Assembly (NCBI GenBank): GCA_009760855.2 | Contig: WPIO01000033.1 | Span: forward strand, 1,586,501-1,650,500 | DNA: 64,000 nucleotides | Source of the DNA: Cristatella mucedo | Lineage: Eukaryota; Bryozoa; Phylactolaemata; Cristatellidae | Reading direction: 5' to 3' | Notes under the pieces: generated by a model | Database searches by the model: none | Told to the model about the DNA's origin: nothing | The model's input: the letters and a program-made list of their open reading frames with translations, nothing else | Part shown: one piece after another, positions 56,301 to 58,782 of the stretch | Layout of the letters: each line of letters begins with the position of its first letter | Numbering within the stretch: position 1 is the stretch's first letter | Translations under genes and position numbers: made by a program

Positions 56301-58782
56301 ATGCATAACTAACATAATTAATATGTCATTAGCCTCAGGTCATGTTCCAGCACCTTTCAAAAAAGCTGCAGATAGGCACTTCTCAAGAAATCGACACTAG
56401 ACTAAGAGAACTTAAGCAACTACCGCCCAGTCTCCATTCTACCATTCCTATCAAAGACACTTGAACGGGTCGTGGCGGACCAGCTGAACTCATATATCGA
56501 AACTTCAAACCTTGCTAGTAAGTTCCAGTCTGGCTTTAGAGCTAATCACTCAACAGAATCAGCTTGGTTAGGGTGTACAACGACCTACTTAGGAATGCAG
56601 ACATAGGTAGAGTGTCTCTGCTTGTTTTGCTCGATATTTCGGCAGCTTTTGATAGTATCGATCACTAAGTTCTTCTAGAGAACCTCTCATCTCGCCTGGG
56701 CATCACTGGCACTGCTCTGCAATGGTTCAGATCGTATCTCAGTGGGAGACTCCAGAGTATTGACGTGAATGGACAAAGATCATCCGAGGTACCTCTGAAT
56801 AATGGGGTACCTCAGGGCTCTGTGCTAGGTCCGGTTCTTTTCACGGTTTATACTCTGCCTCTTGCTGATGTGATTGCTAAGCACAACCTAGGCTTTCACT
56901 TCTATGCGGATGACACTCAGTTGTACCTATGCTTTGATCCCTCGAAGCCTTGAGCTGCTCGAATTCTCCCAACTCACTTGCTGCATGTATTGATGACATT
57001 GGCACATGGATGGCAACACATTTTCTAAAACTAAACGATGATAAAACCAACTTACTAGTTATGATCAAACCCAGTGTGATTTCAGAAATGGGAAAGGCTG
57101 ATGCTCAAAATTCGCACTGCCAGCATATCTCCGGTTGAATCAGCTCGAAATCTAGGTGTCGTATTCCAAAGTGACCTCTCGTTAGACGTCCACATCAGCT
57201 CCACAACCATCAGCTTTTCGGAATCCAACTGCTTACCAATACATCGTACAAGCCTCAAATCCTTTGGAGACCGTGCATTTAGTTCGTATGCTCCCAAAGC
57301 CTGGAACTTAATAGCAATAATAATAATAATTCACTTGATAAAGTGCCCTCAGAGAACTTAATCTCTCTCTAGGCGCTTTACATTTGCTGTAAAGTGAAAT
57401 GCAATTGAATGGTAAGTAAAATCATGCTTGAAAAACAAACGAAATGATTGATATGGTTAGGGTGACATGCACAGGGTCAGCATGCAAATGTGGTTAGTGG
57501 CAGCATGCACAGTGTCAGCACGCATAAGCACATCAAAGACGAATCACAGGACCCACTAAATGCTGTCCTAAATAGGTGGGTTTTTAGGTTCCTTTTAAAT
57601 TTGGTCAGGTCAGGGGATGTTCTGACGCAGGTCGGGAGGGAGTTCCAGGCTTTGGGAGCATATGAACTAAATGCACGGCCTCCAAGGGATTTAATGTGTG
57701 CACGAGGTATTTCTAGACTGTTGGATTCCGAAAAATGGGTGGTACGATGCTTGGCCTGATGGGGTAGTATATCTGACAGATAGGCTGGAGCCATAGAATG
57801 AAGGGACCTAAAAGTGAGCGACAAAACCTTGAAGTCAATCCGTTGCTTGACTGGTAGCCAGTGCAAGTCGGCGAGAAGTGGAGTAATGTGGCAACTGCGA
57901 CGCTCACGACAGACAAGCCTAGCTGCAGAGTTTTGCACCGGCTGCAATCGCCTGATCGCACATGCTGGTAGGCCAGTAAGCAGTGAGTTGCAGAAGTCGA
58001 GACGGGATGTCACGAATGCATGAACTAACTTGGACGTGGTATCTTTATCTAAACAAGCTCGAATTTTAGCAATGTTATGAAACTGAAAATAGGCGGATTT
58101 GACTGTGGAGCTGATATGGTCGTCTAACGAGAGGTCGCTTTGGAATATGTCACCTAGATTTCGAGCTGATTCAACTGGAAATATGCTGGCAGAGCCAATT
58201 TTGAGAGTCAGCCTTTCCAATCTCTGGATCACACTGGGTTTGCCCATACCTAGTAAGTAATGAAGGCATGCAGCTGTTTGCTGAGAGGTTCGGCATACCA
58301 CTGAGTCACTGGAAGGATGCTTCATGCAAGTTATGCATGGTGCACACGTTTTCAAAGAAATTTAGTGCTCAAGCACATGTAGGGTGGGATGCCATAACTT
58401 GAATTTATTGTCACTTGCCCTTAGATTGAATATTTTTATTTTTCTAGTAAGAGTGCCCCAAAGACATTTGGATTAAAGTCTTCGGTGAAGTACAATGGCA
58501 GTGAAGTAGGCTACACTTCAATATCAGTAAGTCATTGCAGCTGGCATATGCGGTTTTGTTATTGTTCTGTTTCATAAAAAATCCATACTTTGCTCGTTCT
58601 TAATTACGTTATACGTTTTCATGCTCATTAGTGACTTTGTTTTTACGCAGGGTAGCGGAGACATGAGCTCGAGGTATGACATCGAAAAGTGGAGAGATAA
58701 GCAGCGTCATAGAAAGAGGAAGCAAAGAGATCGTGAAGCAGCAGCAATGGTGGCAGCTTGTCAGCAGCATATGAAACCTTAG
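1417..58782 (+). CDS. Whole gene model: giant EGF / SEA-like / IgGFc-binding / mucin / single-TM protein, 27 exons, 5' incomplete
   Basis: Seen: 27 candidate exons, each open in one frame and flanked by AG and GT, whose phases agree at every junction. They sum to 6,563 nt (2 nt completing a split codon, then 2,187 codons including stop TAG at 58780-58782). Domain order is EB/EGF-like, EGF, four SEA-like modules, IgGFc-binding N-terminal domain, Ser/Thr-rich stalk, a fifth module, one transmembrane helix, basic cytoplasmic tail. Known: IgGFc-binding domains and EGF repeats are extracellular; a Ser/Thr-rich stalk before a membrane helix is typical of membrane mucins. Inferred: a cell-surface or epithelial adhesion/mucus-type receptor. 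No start codon or signal peptide is in the window. Exons 9 and 21 are the weakest links. Exons missed in the long introns remain possible where phases allow. The C-terminal layout recalls the KIAA1549/UPF0606 family, but only weakly. Confidence 0.75.
2194..2255. repeat. (CTT)-rich low-complexity tract
   Basis: Imperfect CTT/TCT run inside the 1546-2406 intron. The rest of that intron shows nothing recognisable. Confidence 0.85.
2407..2526 (+). CDS. Exon 2: 6-Cys EB/EGF-like module
   Basis: Phase 1-1. The acceptor is CTTTTGCAG and the donor GTGAGG. The 40 residues hold six cysteines, including [10 protein letters not shown], the same pattern as exon 1 (C, C, C, C-x-C, C). The two adjacent exons are probably an old tandem duplication. 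The short gap to exon 3 (147 bp intron) supports real coding sequence here. Confidence 0.75.
2674..2817 (+). CDS. Exon 3: 7-Cys EB/EGF-like module
   Basis: Phase 1-1. The acceptor is GCCAATCAG and the donor GTAAGT. The 48-residue module contains seven cysteines ending [11 protein letters not shown]...C, so the C-x-C-x-x-G-F signature matches the preceding two modules with one extra cysteine at its start. The leftover A joins the next exon's AT to make the Asn of NIDEC. Confidence 0.75.
3108..3279 (+). mobile_element. tRNA-derived SINE copy
   Basis: Contains the box A-like GGCTCACTAGATAACGCGG, the inverted CACGACCTGGG / CCCAGGTCGTG arms, a box B close to GGATTCGAATCC, the body (GATAGCCGTAAC...GCTATACAAAAGAGG) and a T-run end. 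Same family as 20713-20889. Confidence 0.8.
4090..4264 (+). mobile_element. LINE-1fam 3' end
   Basis: Ends in a variant of the conserved 3' block (AAGTGCCTAGAAAGGGAATT ... GGTGCCATACTAATG) and ATTATTATT. 5'-truncated. Confidence 0.7.
4266..5216. other. Intron, nothing recognised
   Basis: Holds an isolated 113-codon open frame (4522-4863) without recognisable domain, splice support or family resemblance; treated as chance. Confidence 0.4.
5217..5426 (+). CDS. Exon 4: one calcium-binding EGF plus most of a second EGF
   Basis: Phase 1-1, acceptor TTCGTCCAG, donor GTAAAT. The product opens with the calcium-binding EGF signature [10 protein letters not shown], has six cysteines, then a second EGF ([13 protein letters not shown] ... 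CFCLRGYSG). The sixth cysteine of that second EGF is in exon 5 (GSMC). This independently confirms the splice to 6463 and its phase. These are canonical extracellular protein-interaction modules. Confidence 0.88.
5427..6462. other. Intron, nothing recognised
   Basis: AT-rich intron between the EGF exons 4 and 5; no repeat family of this window was found in it. Confidence 0.45.
6463..6516 (+). CDS. Exon 5: closes the second EGF, short linker
   Basis: 54 nt, phase 1-1, acceptor TTTTATTTTAG, donor GTATGT. It encodes [18 protein letters not shown]; the Cys completes the EGF begun in exon 4. The remaining residues link the EGF string to the first SEA-like module. Confidence 0.75.
7390..7470 (-). 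mobile_element. LINE-1fam 3' tail only
   Basis: TAATAATAATAC followed by the reverse complement of the conserved 3' block (TAGTGCCCTTGGAGAACTTA). A severely 5'-truncated insertion. Confidence 0.65.
7686..7768 (+). mobile_element. LINE-1fam 3' tail only
   Basis: AAGTGCCTGGAAAGAGATGT, then the shortened block and an ATTATT tail ending about 7765. It faces the copy at 7390-7470. Confidence 0.6.
8129..8322 (+). CDS. Exon 6: first half of SEA-like module 1
   Basis: Phase 1 in, phase 0 out, donor GTGGGT. About 65 residues: a strand-like start (PRHLVVDM), then a helix around [18 protein letters not shown] that lines up with [17 protein letters not shown] of exon 10 and [12 protein letters not shown] of exon 16. 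It holds four cysteines and an RRKRS motif resembling a furin site. A possible earlier donor (GTAAGG at about 8262) would break the phase pattern seen in the other copies, so I chose 8322. Confidence 0.6.
8323..9934. other. Intron inside SEA-like module 1, nothing recognised
   Basis: No repeat or exon recognised. Many short open frames in both strands look like chance. Confidence 0.45.
9935..10109 (+). CDS. Exon 7: second half of SEA-like module 1
   Basis: Phase 0 in, phase 1 out. Acceptor CTTTTCAG, donor GTAGGT. The product begins [20 protein letters not shown] and continues [16 protein letters not shown]: strand, turn, strand with alternating V/Y, then a helix. This matches the second exon of every other module copy. 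The frame is open across all 58 codons. Confidence 0.65.
10600..10663 (+). CDS. Exon 8: short linker exon
   Basis: Phase 1 in, phase 2 out, acceptor AACTATTTAG, consensus donor GTGAGT. It encodes about 21 residues ([20 protein letters not shown]), probably helical. It is supported mainly by matching phase and good sites at both ends. Confidence 0.6.
10814..10909. repeat. Local tandem duplication, two ~46-bp units
   Basis: The block TTGAAAATTTACGTCTCAAA...TTTCATATAT is followed at once by a second copy with one or two changes. Recent slippage or duplication within the intron. Confidence 0.8.
11133..11199 (+). CDS. Exon 9 (tentative): start of SEA-like module 2
   Basis: Phase 2 in, phase 0 out. 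The acceptor follows TTTTCTTCATGCAG. It encodes [20 protein letters not shown], which could be the missing first strand of module 2. The only phase-compatible donor is GTAATC, which is weak. Needed to bridge exon 8 (phase 2) to exon 10 (phase 0). Confidence 0.42.
11325..11516 (+). mobile_element. LINE-1fam 3' end
   Basis: Shares AAAAGAAGCTTAAAACGCAC with the element at 21890-22110, and has the CAGCATCTGTAAAGTGCCTA block and ATTATTAT tail. Non-coding remnant. Confidence 0.7.
12317..12502 (+). CDS. Exon 10: first half of SEA-like module 2
   Basis: Phase 0-0, 62 codons, acceptor TGCTTCAG, donor GTAAGT. It contains [20 protein letters not shown], an amphipathic helix matching the helix of the other first-half exons, followed by a basic segment and a Ser/Thr-rich loop. 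No stop in frame. Confidence 0.65.
13153..13265 (+). repeat. (CA)n microsatellite
   Basis: About 110 bp of nearly pure CA on the sense strand of the gene, ending about 150 bp before exon 11. Open frames across it are artefacts of the dinucleotide. Confidence 0.97.
13416..13569 (+). CDS. Exon 11: second half of SEA-like module 2
   Basis: Phase 0 in, 1 out. The acceptor is ATTTTTTTCAG and the donor GTACAT. It encodes [20 protein letters not shown] and then a helix with [12 protein letters not shown]. This copy shows the two-strand-then-helix pattern of the repeated module most clearly. It lies just after a long (CA)n tract. Confidence 0.7.
13570..15615. other. First part of the intron after module 2, nothing recognised
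   Basis: No repeat family or exon recognised. The CGAG/CTCG motif at 14555-14590 is unexplained. Confidence 0.4.
15619..16210 (+). pseudogene. Frame-shifted unknown protein-coding remnant in an intron
   Basis: A 159-codon open frame (15619-16098), the second longest non-repetitive frame in the window after exon 18 that is not a LINE. Near 16093 a frame change allows the reading to continue with similar composition to about 16208 ([20 protein letters not shown]...). The composition ([27 protein letters not shown]) is protein-like and charged. The later part vaguely recalls the helical end of a RhoGAP-type fold but I cannot assign it. Could be a decayed retrocopy, an unknown transposon product, or chance. 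Confidence 0.35.
16671..16740. repeat. (AT)n-rich, partly palindromic tract
   Basis: TATATA runs flanking a self-complementary centre (ATTGATATATCAAT), able to form a cruciform or hairpin. Confidence 0.85.
16745..17815. other. Intron, nothing recognised
   Basis: AT-rich intron sequence without a supported feature. Confidence 0.4.
17819..17892 (-). mobile_element. LINE-1fam 3' tail only
   Basis: ATAATAATAATGCACTCAAT followed by the conserved block (AAAGCGTCCTCAGAGAACTC) in reverse orientation. Confidence 0.75.
17910..18062 (+). mobile_element. LINE-1fam 3' end
   Basis: Degenerate (+) copy ending GTTTAGAAAGAGATTAAGTT ... TATCATTATAAA; it stops about 80 bp before exon 12. Confidence 0.6.
18142..18198 (+). 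CDS. Exon 12: linker exon
   Basis: 57 nt, phase 1-1, acceptor TTTTTATTTCAG, donor GTGAGC. It encodes the hydrophilic linker [20 protein letters not shown] between modules 2 and 3. Support comes from good splice sites and phase agreement. Confidence 0.6.
   Translation, partial: HIISQHNLERNSWIKRLS
18199..20240. other. Intron, nothing recognised
   Basis: No element of the local families found up to the LINE beginning near 20247. It includes a short direct repeat GGGCAAGGCCAACCA at about 18670-18705. Confidence 0.4.
20247..21268 (+). mobile_element. LINE-1fam, reverse transcriptase C-terminal half, interrupted by a SINE
   Basis: It encodes [18 protein letters not shown] (the YADD catalytic box), [15 protein letters not shown], then [12 protein letters not shown] and [20 protein letters not shown] with frame breaks. 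A SINE sits at 20713-20889. The RT ends in a rearranged part (repeated LAYLS-type segments) and runs into an inverted copy. Non-functional. Confidence 0.85.
20713..20889 (+). mobile_element. tRNA-derived SINE nested in the LINE, with target duplication
   Basis: Box A TGGCACACTAGG and box B GGTTCGATTCC (perfect Pol III consensus) are in tRNA-like order. A body and a T-run end (AATCAGCTAGGATTTT) follow. TACCG flanks both sides (20708-20712 and 20890-20894); removing the insert restores the LINE reading ([14 protein letters not shown]). About 177 bp. Best copy in the window. Confidence 0.92.
21272..21800 (-). mobile_element. LINE-1fam 3' half
   Basis: AATAATAATAATTATGCATT tail, then the 3' block and 3' UTR, then the RT C-terminus on the minus strand ([20 protein letters not shown] ... 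FRDRAFSSY). Contains a local duplication of CAGTATCAGCACGCATAAGC around 21465-21505. Confidence 0.85.
21801..22112 (+). mobile_element. LINE-1fam 3' end
   Basis: A plus-strand 3' UTR remnant abutting the minus-strand copy: CATGACAAAATTCAAAAGAA, GCATCTGTAAAGTACCTGGA, and a worn ATTAAT tail. The three adjacent fragments form a composite. Confidence 0.75.
22120..23260. other. Intron, nothing recognised
   Basis: No local repeat family or exon found. Confidence 0.4.
23270..23580 (+). mobile_element. Possible old LINE-1fam 3' end
   Basis: TGACAAATGAAGTGAAGCTC...TTCCTCACAGCATTGCTTTG resembles the post-RT region seen at 715-780, and TCTACAGAGAACTCTC resembles the 3' block in reverse. Very diverged. 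Confidence 0.35.
23956..24167 (+). CDS. Exon 13: first half of SEA-like module 3
   Basis: Phase 1 in, 0 out; acceptor CGTTCCTTACAG, donor GTAAGA. It starts [11 protein letters not shown], then has a helix at [18 protein letters not shown] and a Ser/Thr-rich loop ([11 protein letters not shown]). KVPLDADV aligns with KIPYEIEV of exon 16. The open frame extends upstream of the acceptor, so a slightly earlier start cannot be excluded. Confidence 0.7.
24243..24414 (+). CDS. Exon 14: second half of SEA-like module 3
   Basis: Phase 0 in, 1 out, acceptor TACATTTTAG, donor GTAAGA, only 75 bp after exon 13. It encodes [20 protein letters not shown], then [15 protein letters not shown]: the strand-strand-helix pattern of the repeated second half. 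The short intron makes this pair the safest module. Confidence 0.75.
24720..24820 (-). mobile_element. LINE-2fam 3' fragment
   Basis: Diverged match to the family 3' end: ATGTATATCTGCCTGTAAAT, CACAAAACCACAAGGAG and GTTATGCAGGAGAGTTTT. Confidence 0.6.
24986..25135 (+). CDS. Exon 15: Ser/Gly-rich linker
   Basis: Phase 1-1 with acceptor GCATTTTAG and donor GTATGT. It encodes a 50-residue polar linker with N-x-T/S sites (NETN, NVS, NKS), so it is probably glycosylated. Two more donor-like sites lie close by (GTAAGA at 25125 and a repeated AACAG/GTATGT at 25167). I chose 25135 because it keeps phase 1 into exon 16. Confidence 0.6.
25650..27110 (+). repeat. Diverged tandem array, ~165-bp unit, about nine copies
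   Basis: A block like GGCCTCCAATGGCCCGGCCC recurs near 25815, 25978, 26147, 26305, 26467, 26640, 26812, 26975 and 27125 (steps of 150-173 bp). Each is followed by GCTGCCATTTCCAC-type and GCAACTGCGGTTTTGATT-type blocks and a CACCAAATTTCATGCA block. Units are diverged but collinear. The whole array is in the intron after exon 15. Confidence 0.82.
27120..27620 (-). repeat. Inverted units of the same ~165-bp repeat
   Basis: From about 27120 the same blocks appear reverse-complemented: AATTTAGTGGGTAAACCC (27187 and 27510), TGTGGAAATGGCAGCTGTAT, and GGCTGGCTGGCCCGGGCCAT (about 27290) and its kin near 27440. Two to three units. The array thus changes orientation once. Confidence 0.8.
27660..28215. 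other. Intron, nothing recognised
   Basis: No supported feature between the array and the LINE tail at 28219. Confidence 0.4.
28219..28305 (-). mobile_element. LINE-1fam 3' tail only
   Basis: A clean (ATA)n run, GCACTTGATAAAGCGCCCTA, the rest of the 3' block, and nothing further from the element. Confidence 0.85.
28310..28980. other. Intron, nothing recognised
   Basis: A 70-codon open frame at 28486-28698 has no support. Confidence 0.35.
28985..29125 (+). mobile_element. Old SINE fragment
   Basis: Matches the SINE body (AATCTTGTATTGCCAACTGC ... GGTGATAACCGGTAAGGCTA ... AAATAAGGCTGCTGAAGCAG); the tRNA-like head is largely lost. Confidence 0.6.
29130..29820. other. Intron, nothing recognised
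   Basis: No supported element before exon 16. Confidence 0.4.
29828..30015 (+). CDS. Exon 16: first half of SEA-like module 4
   Basis: Phase 1 in, 0 out; acceptor CCCCTTTTACAG, donor GTATTT. It encodes [20 protein letters not shown] followed by a helix ([15 protein letters not shown]) and a basic loop ([12 protein letters not shown]). The opening strand plus helix is the clearest example of the first-half pattern. Confidence 0.72.
30225..30300 (-). mobile_element. LINE-1fam 3' tail only
   Basis: TAATAATACACTTGATATGG and CTTTCTAGGCACTTTACATT: the conserved 3' block in reverse. Confidence 0.75.
31063..31240 (+). CDS. Exon 17: second half of SEA-like module 4
   Basis: Phase 0 in, 1 out; acceptor TTTTTATTTTAG, donor GTAACT. 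It encodes [20 protein letters not shown], then a turn ([10 protein letters not shown]) and a helix ([12 protein letters not shown]). An alternative in-frame acceptor (AATTAAG, starting 31078) would drop five residues; the upstream one has the better pyrimidine tract. Confidence 0.75.
31585..31665 (-). mobile_element. LINE-1fam 3' tail only
   Basis: AATAATAGTAATAACTCATT then a worn copy of the 3' block (ATATCTCTTTCCAGGTGCTT). Confidence 0.65.
31670..32930. other. Intron, nothing recognised
   Basis: No supported element before the SINE at about 32945. Confidence 0.4.
32945..33105 (-). mobile_element. SINE copy, diverged
   Basis: Reverse-orientation match: ATCAAATAGCCTCATTTATG, GGCTATCAGCCCGCTTGCAG, and TTCACGACCTGGGTTGTGAA, the tRNA-like arm. 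Confidence 0.7.
33405..33575 (-). mobile_element. SINE copy, diverged, with internal duplication
   Basis: Contains CCTGATTTAATAGCG, CAAGACTCGAACCCGTGCTG (worn box B) and a repeated CAAGGAATGCCTGCTGCAGC / CAAGAAATTCCTGCTGCAAG. It lies about 250 bp before exon 18. Confidence 0.6.
33826..36307 (+). CDS. Exon 18: IgGFc-binding protein N-terminal domain plus mucin-like stalk
   Basis: A single 2,482-nt exon, phase 1 in, phase 2 out (acceptor TTTTTCTTCCTAG, donor GTGATC). From 33826 to about 35285 it matches the IgGFc-binding N-terminal domain: the opening has [12 protein letters not shown], where family members have G-x-[ED]-F near an F-x-x-N, and it closes with YG[14 protein letters not shown]. 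In between are repeated beta-rich blocks ([39 protein letters not shown]). About residues 490-826 of the exon form a Ser/Thr/Pro/Ala-rich, mucin-like region with likely O-glycosylation, interrupted by a small cysteine cluster at 35625-35766. Known family members bind or coat extracellular ligands in mucus and are often found with EGF, VWD or TIL domains. The exon is clearly GC-richer than its neighbours. The apparent TGA at 36309 lies beyond the donor. Confidence 0.85.
36442..36584 (+). CDS. Exon 19: stalk end and first strand of module 5
   Basis: Phase 2 in, 1 out; acceptor TGCTTTCTAG, donor GTAAGT. The Ser/Thr-rich stalk continues ([20 protein letters not shown]) and ends with [10 protein letters not shown], which resembles the opening strand KIPYEIEV of module 4. 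Confidence 0.7.
36688..36941 (+). CDS. Exon 20: first half of SEA-like module 5
   Basis: Phase 1 in, 0 out; acceptor CTTTCTGTTGCCAG, donor GTAAGT. It contains the helix [18 protein letters not shown] and then a proline-containing loop and the dibasic cluster [12 protein letters not shown], which resembles a furin-type processing site. The layout equals the other first-half exons, with a longer loop. Confidence 0.72.
36942..37785. other. Intron, nothing recognised
   Basis: No element recognised between exon 20 and tentative exon 21. Confidence 0.4.
37791..37928 (+). CDS. Exon 21 (tentative): partial second half of a SEA-like module
   Basis: Phase 0-0 if the donor is GTACGA at 37929. It encodes [20 protein letters not shown] and a helix ([12 protein letters not shown] ... 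LLKAIS). This resembles the later part of the second-half exons but lacks their first strand. The open frame runs on to a stop near 37987. It may be an alternative exon, or a relic skipped in favour of exon 22; both routes keep frame. Confidence 0.42.
38125..39415 (-). mobile_element. LINE-2fam, longest minus-strand copy
   Basis: 3' end at the TACTCCACGAAGCCACAAAG marker. The minus strand encodes the RT core: [20 protein letters not shown] (39240-39300), [20 protein letters not shown] (39125-39190) and [19 protein letters not shown]. The RT active-site YADD is intact but frames are broken and the 5' part is absent. Confidence 0.88.
39420..39860. other. Unassigned sequence between two LINE copies
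   Basis: No family match found. Confidence 0.35.
39862..40475 (-). mobile_element. LINE-1fam, RT C-terminal part
   Basis: Minus strand encodes [56 protein letters not shown]. No ATT tail adjoining, so both ends are truncated. Confidence 0.82.
40715..41745 (+). mobile_element. LINE-1fam, decayed endonuclease and linker region
   Basis: [12 protein letters not shown] at about 40898-40935 is the Asp/Asn/His block of AP-like endonucleases of LINEs, as in [14 protein letters not shown] of the 54-kb copy. Downstream parts match the 55.6-56.0 kb linker ([11 protein letters not shown]-like at about 41460). Heavily broken. Confidence 0.65.
42135..42296 (+). CDS. Exon 22: second half of SEA-like module 5, membrane-proximal
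   Basis: Phase 0-0, 54 codons; strong acceptor CTCCTTTTTTGCAG, donor GTATTC. It encodes [20 protein letters not shown], then a turn and helix ([16 protein letters not shown]). It fits as the partner of exon 20 and lies directly before the transmembrane exon in the protein. Confidence 0.72.
42395..42482 (-). mobile_element. LINE-1fam fragment
   Basis: Reverse match to the segment after the RT (ACGCCAGTGGGAAGTGAGTT). It starts about 100 bp after exon 22. Confidence 0.6.
42485..43423 (+). mobile_element. LINE-1fam 3' half, carrying a TIR insertion
   Basis: It has the RT C-terminus (FRSLHSLAP, then [20 protein letters not shown]), the 3' UTR with TGCATGCTGCCATTAACCAC, and the exact 3' block ending TTTATCAAGTGTGTAATTAT. 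Interrupted at 42524-42844. Confidence 0.82.
42524..42844. mobile_element. 321-bp TIR element (MITE-like) inserted in a LINE
   Basis: Ends are TGTAGTTTG at the left and, reverse-complemented, TGTAGTTCG at the right. GCCAC flanks on both sides (42519-42523 and 42845-42849). Excising it restores the LINE sequence (GCAGTTGCCACATCACACCA). The interior is GC- and C-rich and codes for nothing recognised. Confidence 0.75.
43424..43605 (-). mobile_element. LINE-2fam 3' fragment
   Basis: TCTGTAACTCCATAAAGCCA to GAGGTAGTGAGTAGCA; joined directly to LINE-1fam sequence on both sides. Confidence 0.75.
43606..44300 (-). mobile_element. LINE-1fam, RT C-terminal part and upstream remnant
   Basis: Minus strand encodes [55 protein letters not shown]. 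The stretch 44210-44300 (GCATTTATTGAACATGCAGA) resembles 55140-55215. Confidence 0.8.
44480..45850. other. Intron, nothing recognised
   Basis: Open frames on both strands around 44613-45041 overlap each other and have no domain support. Confidence 0.4.
45855..46375 (-). mobile_element. Old LINE-1fam 3' half
   Basis: TATTAATAATAATGAGACAT tail, a worn 3' block, and a minus-strand remnant with [17 protein letters not shown], equivalent to the [17 protein letters not shown] end of the RT. Confidence 0.7.
46695..46990 (+). repeat. (CA)n microsatellite, long and interrupted
   Basis: About 300 bp of CA with scattered AA, TC, CC and GC interruptions, so old and compound. The several overlapping His/Thr or Cys/Val frames across it are artefacts. 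Confidence 0.97.
47000..47690. other. Intron, nothing recognised
   Basis: No local repeat family or exon found. Confidence 0.4.
47697..47782 (+). mobile_element. LINE-1fam 3' tail only, near-consensus
   Basis: GCAAATGTAAAGCGCCTAGA, AAGAGATTGAGTTCTCTGAG, GGCGCTTTATCAAGTGCATT, then (ATT)n. Cleanest copy of the 3' block; useful as the reference. Confidence 0.88.
48126..48320 (+). CDS. Small intronic ORF with a membrane helix, unknown
   Basis: A complete 64-codon ATG-to-stop frame: charged amphipathic start ([20 protein letters not shown]), a basic loop, then a hydrophobic C-terminal helix ([15 protein letters not shown]). Layout resembles tail-anchored micro-proteins. It lies in the intron before the transmembrane exon, with no splice or promoter evidence. 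Could be a single-exon nested gene, a retrocopy or chance. Confidence 0.3.
   Translation: MKEEAENVFSQAFRVMQMMHRMGIITDKPFSPKHRVQQKSGLLKWLAAIILILACTIIGLNLKQ
48322..48475 (-). mobile_element. SINE copy, diverged
   Basis: AATAGCCTCATCTATGTATC, ACTCAAACCCGAGAACTGGG and CAAGCACCTTACCCCAGGGC in reverse orientation. Ends about 130 bp before exon 23. Confidence 0.7.
48608..48955 (+). CDS. Exon 23: transmembrane helix and start of the cytoplasmic tail
   Basis: Phase 0-0, 116 codons, acceptor TATTTCTTCAG, donor GTATGT. A short extracellular piece with FNVSS (N-glycosylation site) is followed by a hydrophobic run from about [20 protein letters not shown] to LYYF. A basic stop-transfer ([13 protein letters not shown]) and a Lys/Arg/Ser-rich tail follow. 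This sets type I topology: everything upstream outside, everything downstream inside. The open frame upstream of the acceptor is intronic. Confidence 0.8.
49700..49850 (-). mobile_element. SINE copy, diverged
   Basis: GAGCCTTAACGGCTATCACC, GACTCAAACTCACGACCTGG and GCGAACACCTTACCCC in reverse orientation. Confidence 0.72.
49860..50335. other. Intron, nothing recognised
   Basis: No supported feature before the CA tract. Confidence 0.4.
50338..50397 (+). repeat. (CA)n microsatellite
   Basis: About 55 bp of pure CA ending in CATACACATATG. Sense-strand CA like the other two tracts. Confidence 0.96.
50623..50646. repeat. (CT)n microsatellite
   Basis: Twelve CT dinucleotides. Confidence 0.9.
50650..51378. 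other. Intron, nothing recognised
   Basis: No supported feature before exon 24. Confidence 0.4.
51379..51531 (+). CDS. Exon 24: cytoplasmic tail
   Basis: Phase 0-0, 51 codons; acceptor TTAGTAAG, donor GTGCGA (weak). It encodes [20 protein letters not shown], a probable amphipathic helix, then a Ser-rich segment ([14 protein letters not shown]). No known signalling motif was recognised. Boundaries rest on frame and phase more than on strong sites. Confidence 0.55.
52022..52252 (+). CDS. Small intronic ORF with hydrophobic segments, unknown
   Basis: A complete 76-codon ATG-to-stop frame: [20 protein letters not shown], a second hydrophobic stretch ([16 protein letters not shown]), then a charged tail ([15 protein letters not shown]). 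It looks like a two-pass hairpin membrane micro-protein. It is in an intron on the gene's own strand without further support. Confidence 0.3.
   Translation: MSKTTFITDLAFLTTVIYCLGSNHLPHVLAYLVVFTLPYAYFNCKALLYDFRAHCIRKDKASQEIQLINRQESPTN
52572..53195 (+). mobile_element. LINE-1fam 3' half, degraded
   Basis: TGTAACTCATTGCTTGCAGG (RT end), CAGTGGCTCCCAATCAAGCA, the 3' UTR TGATTTGTCCTTCGTGTGCT, the block AGTGCCTAGAAAAAGATCGG and an ATTATTATT tail. Confidence 0.78.
53856..54073 (+). CDS. Exon 25: cytoplasmic tail, charged and disordered
   Basis: Phase 0 in, 2 out; acceptor TTGTTTATTTTAG, donor GTGAAC. It encodes [20 protein letters not shown] and further Arg/Gln/Ser/Asp-rich sequence without hydrophobic core, so it is probably disordered. 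LINE sequence begins right after the donor. Confidence 0.7.
54080..55215 (-). mobile_element. LINE-1fam, endonuclease domain copy
   Basis: Minus strand 54623-54916 encodes the end of an AP-type endonuclease: [34 protein letters not shown] (the catalytic Asp-Asn-His block) and [14 protein letters not shown] (the SHTLD block). 54080-54500 is the broken linker before the RT. The insertion begins immediately beyond the exon 25 donor. Confidence 0.82.
55260..55428 (-). mobile_element. LINE-1fam 3' UTR fragment
   Basis: Reverse match to the 3' UTR (GCATGCACAGTGTCAGCACC, GACGAATCACAGGGACCCAC, ATGCTGTCCTAAATAGGTGC). Tail missing; the plus-strand copy begins directly after. Confidence 0.75.
55429..57311 (+). 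mobile_element. LINE-1fam, longest copy: endonuclease end to RT
   Basis: Starts inside the endonuclease ([20 protein letters not shown]), continues through the linker ([20 protein letters not shown]) and the [25 protein letters not shown] (first catalytic Asp), [19 protein letters not shown] and [15 protein letters not shown] (YADD at 56903-56914). Damage: frame breaks, a stop at 56666-56668 in IDH-stop-VLLE, and a ~450-bp deletion near 57200 that joins the SSTVKSA region to the [11 protein letters not shown] end. CR1/L2-like class by layout and tail; exact clade not determined. Confidence 0.9.
57312..58255 (-). mobile_element. LINE-1fam 3' half, best-preserved open frame
   Basis: Begins with AATAATAATAATAATTCACT and the 3' block. 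Minus-strand frame from about 58355 down to 57477 is open for 292 codons: [74 protein letters not shown]-like end. It abuts the plus copy tail to tail. Confidence 0.9.
58448..58526 (+). CDS. Exon 26: cytoplasmic tail
   Basis: Phase 2 in, 0 out; acceptor TTATTTTTCTAG, donor GTAAGT. It encodes [20 protein letters not shown] and GYTSIS. Only phase and consensus sites support it, but both are good. Confidence 0.65.
58651..58782 (+). CDS. Exon 27: C-terminus and stop codon
   Basis: Phase 0 in, acceptor TTGTTTTTACGCAG. 43 codons then TAG. The C-terminus is strongly basic: [20 protein letters not shown], then an alanine-rich helix ending QQHMKP. The 124-bp intron before it and a plausible 3' UTR after it make this the natural end of the gene. 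Confidence 0.75.
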   Translation, partial: GSGDMSSRYDIEKWRDKQRHRKRKQRDREAAAMVAACQQHMKP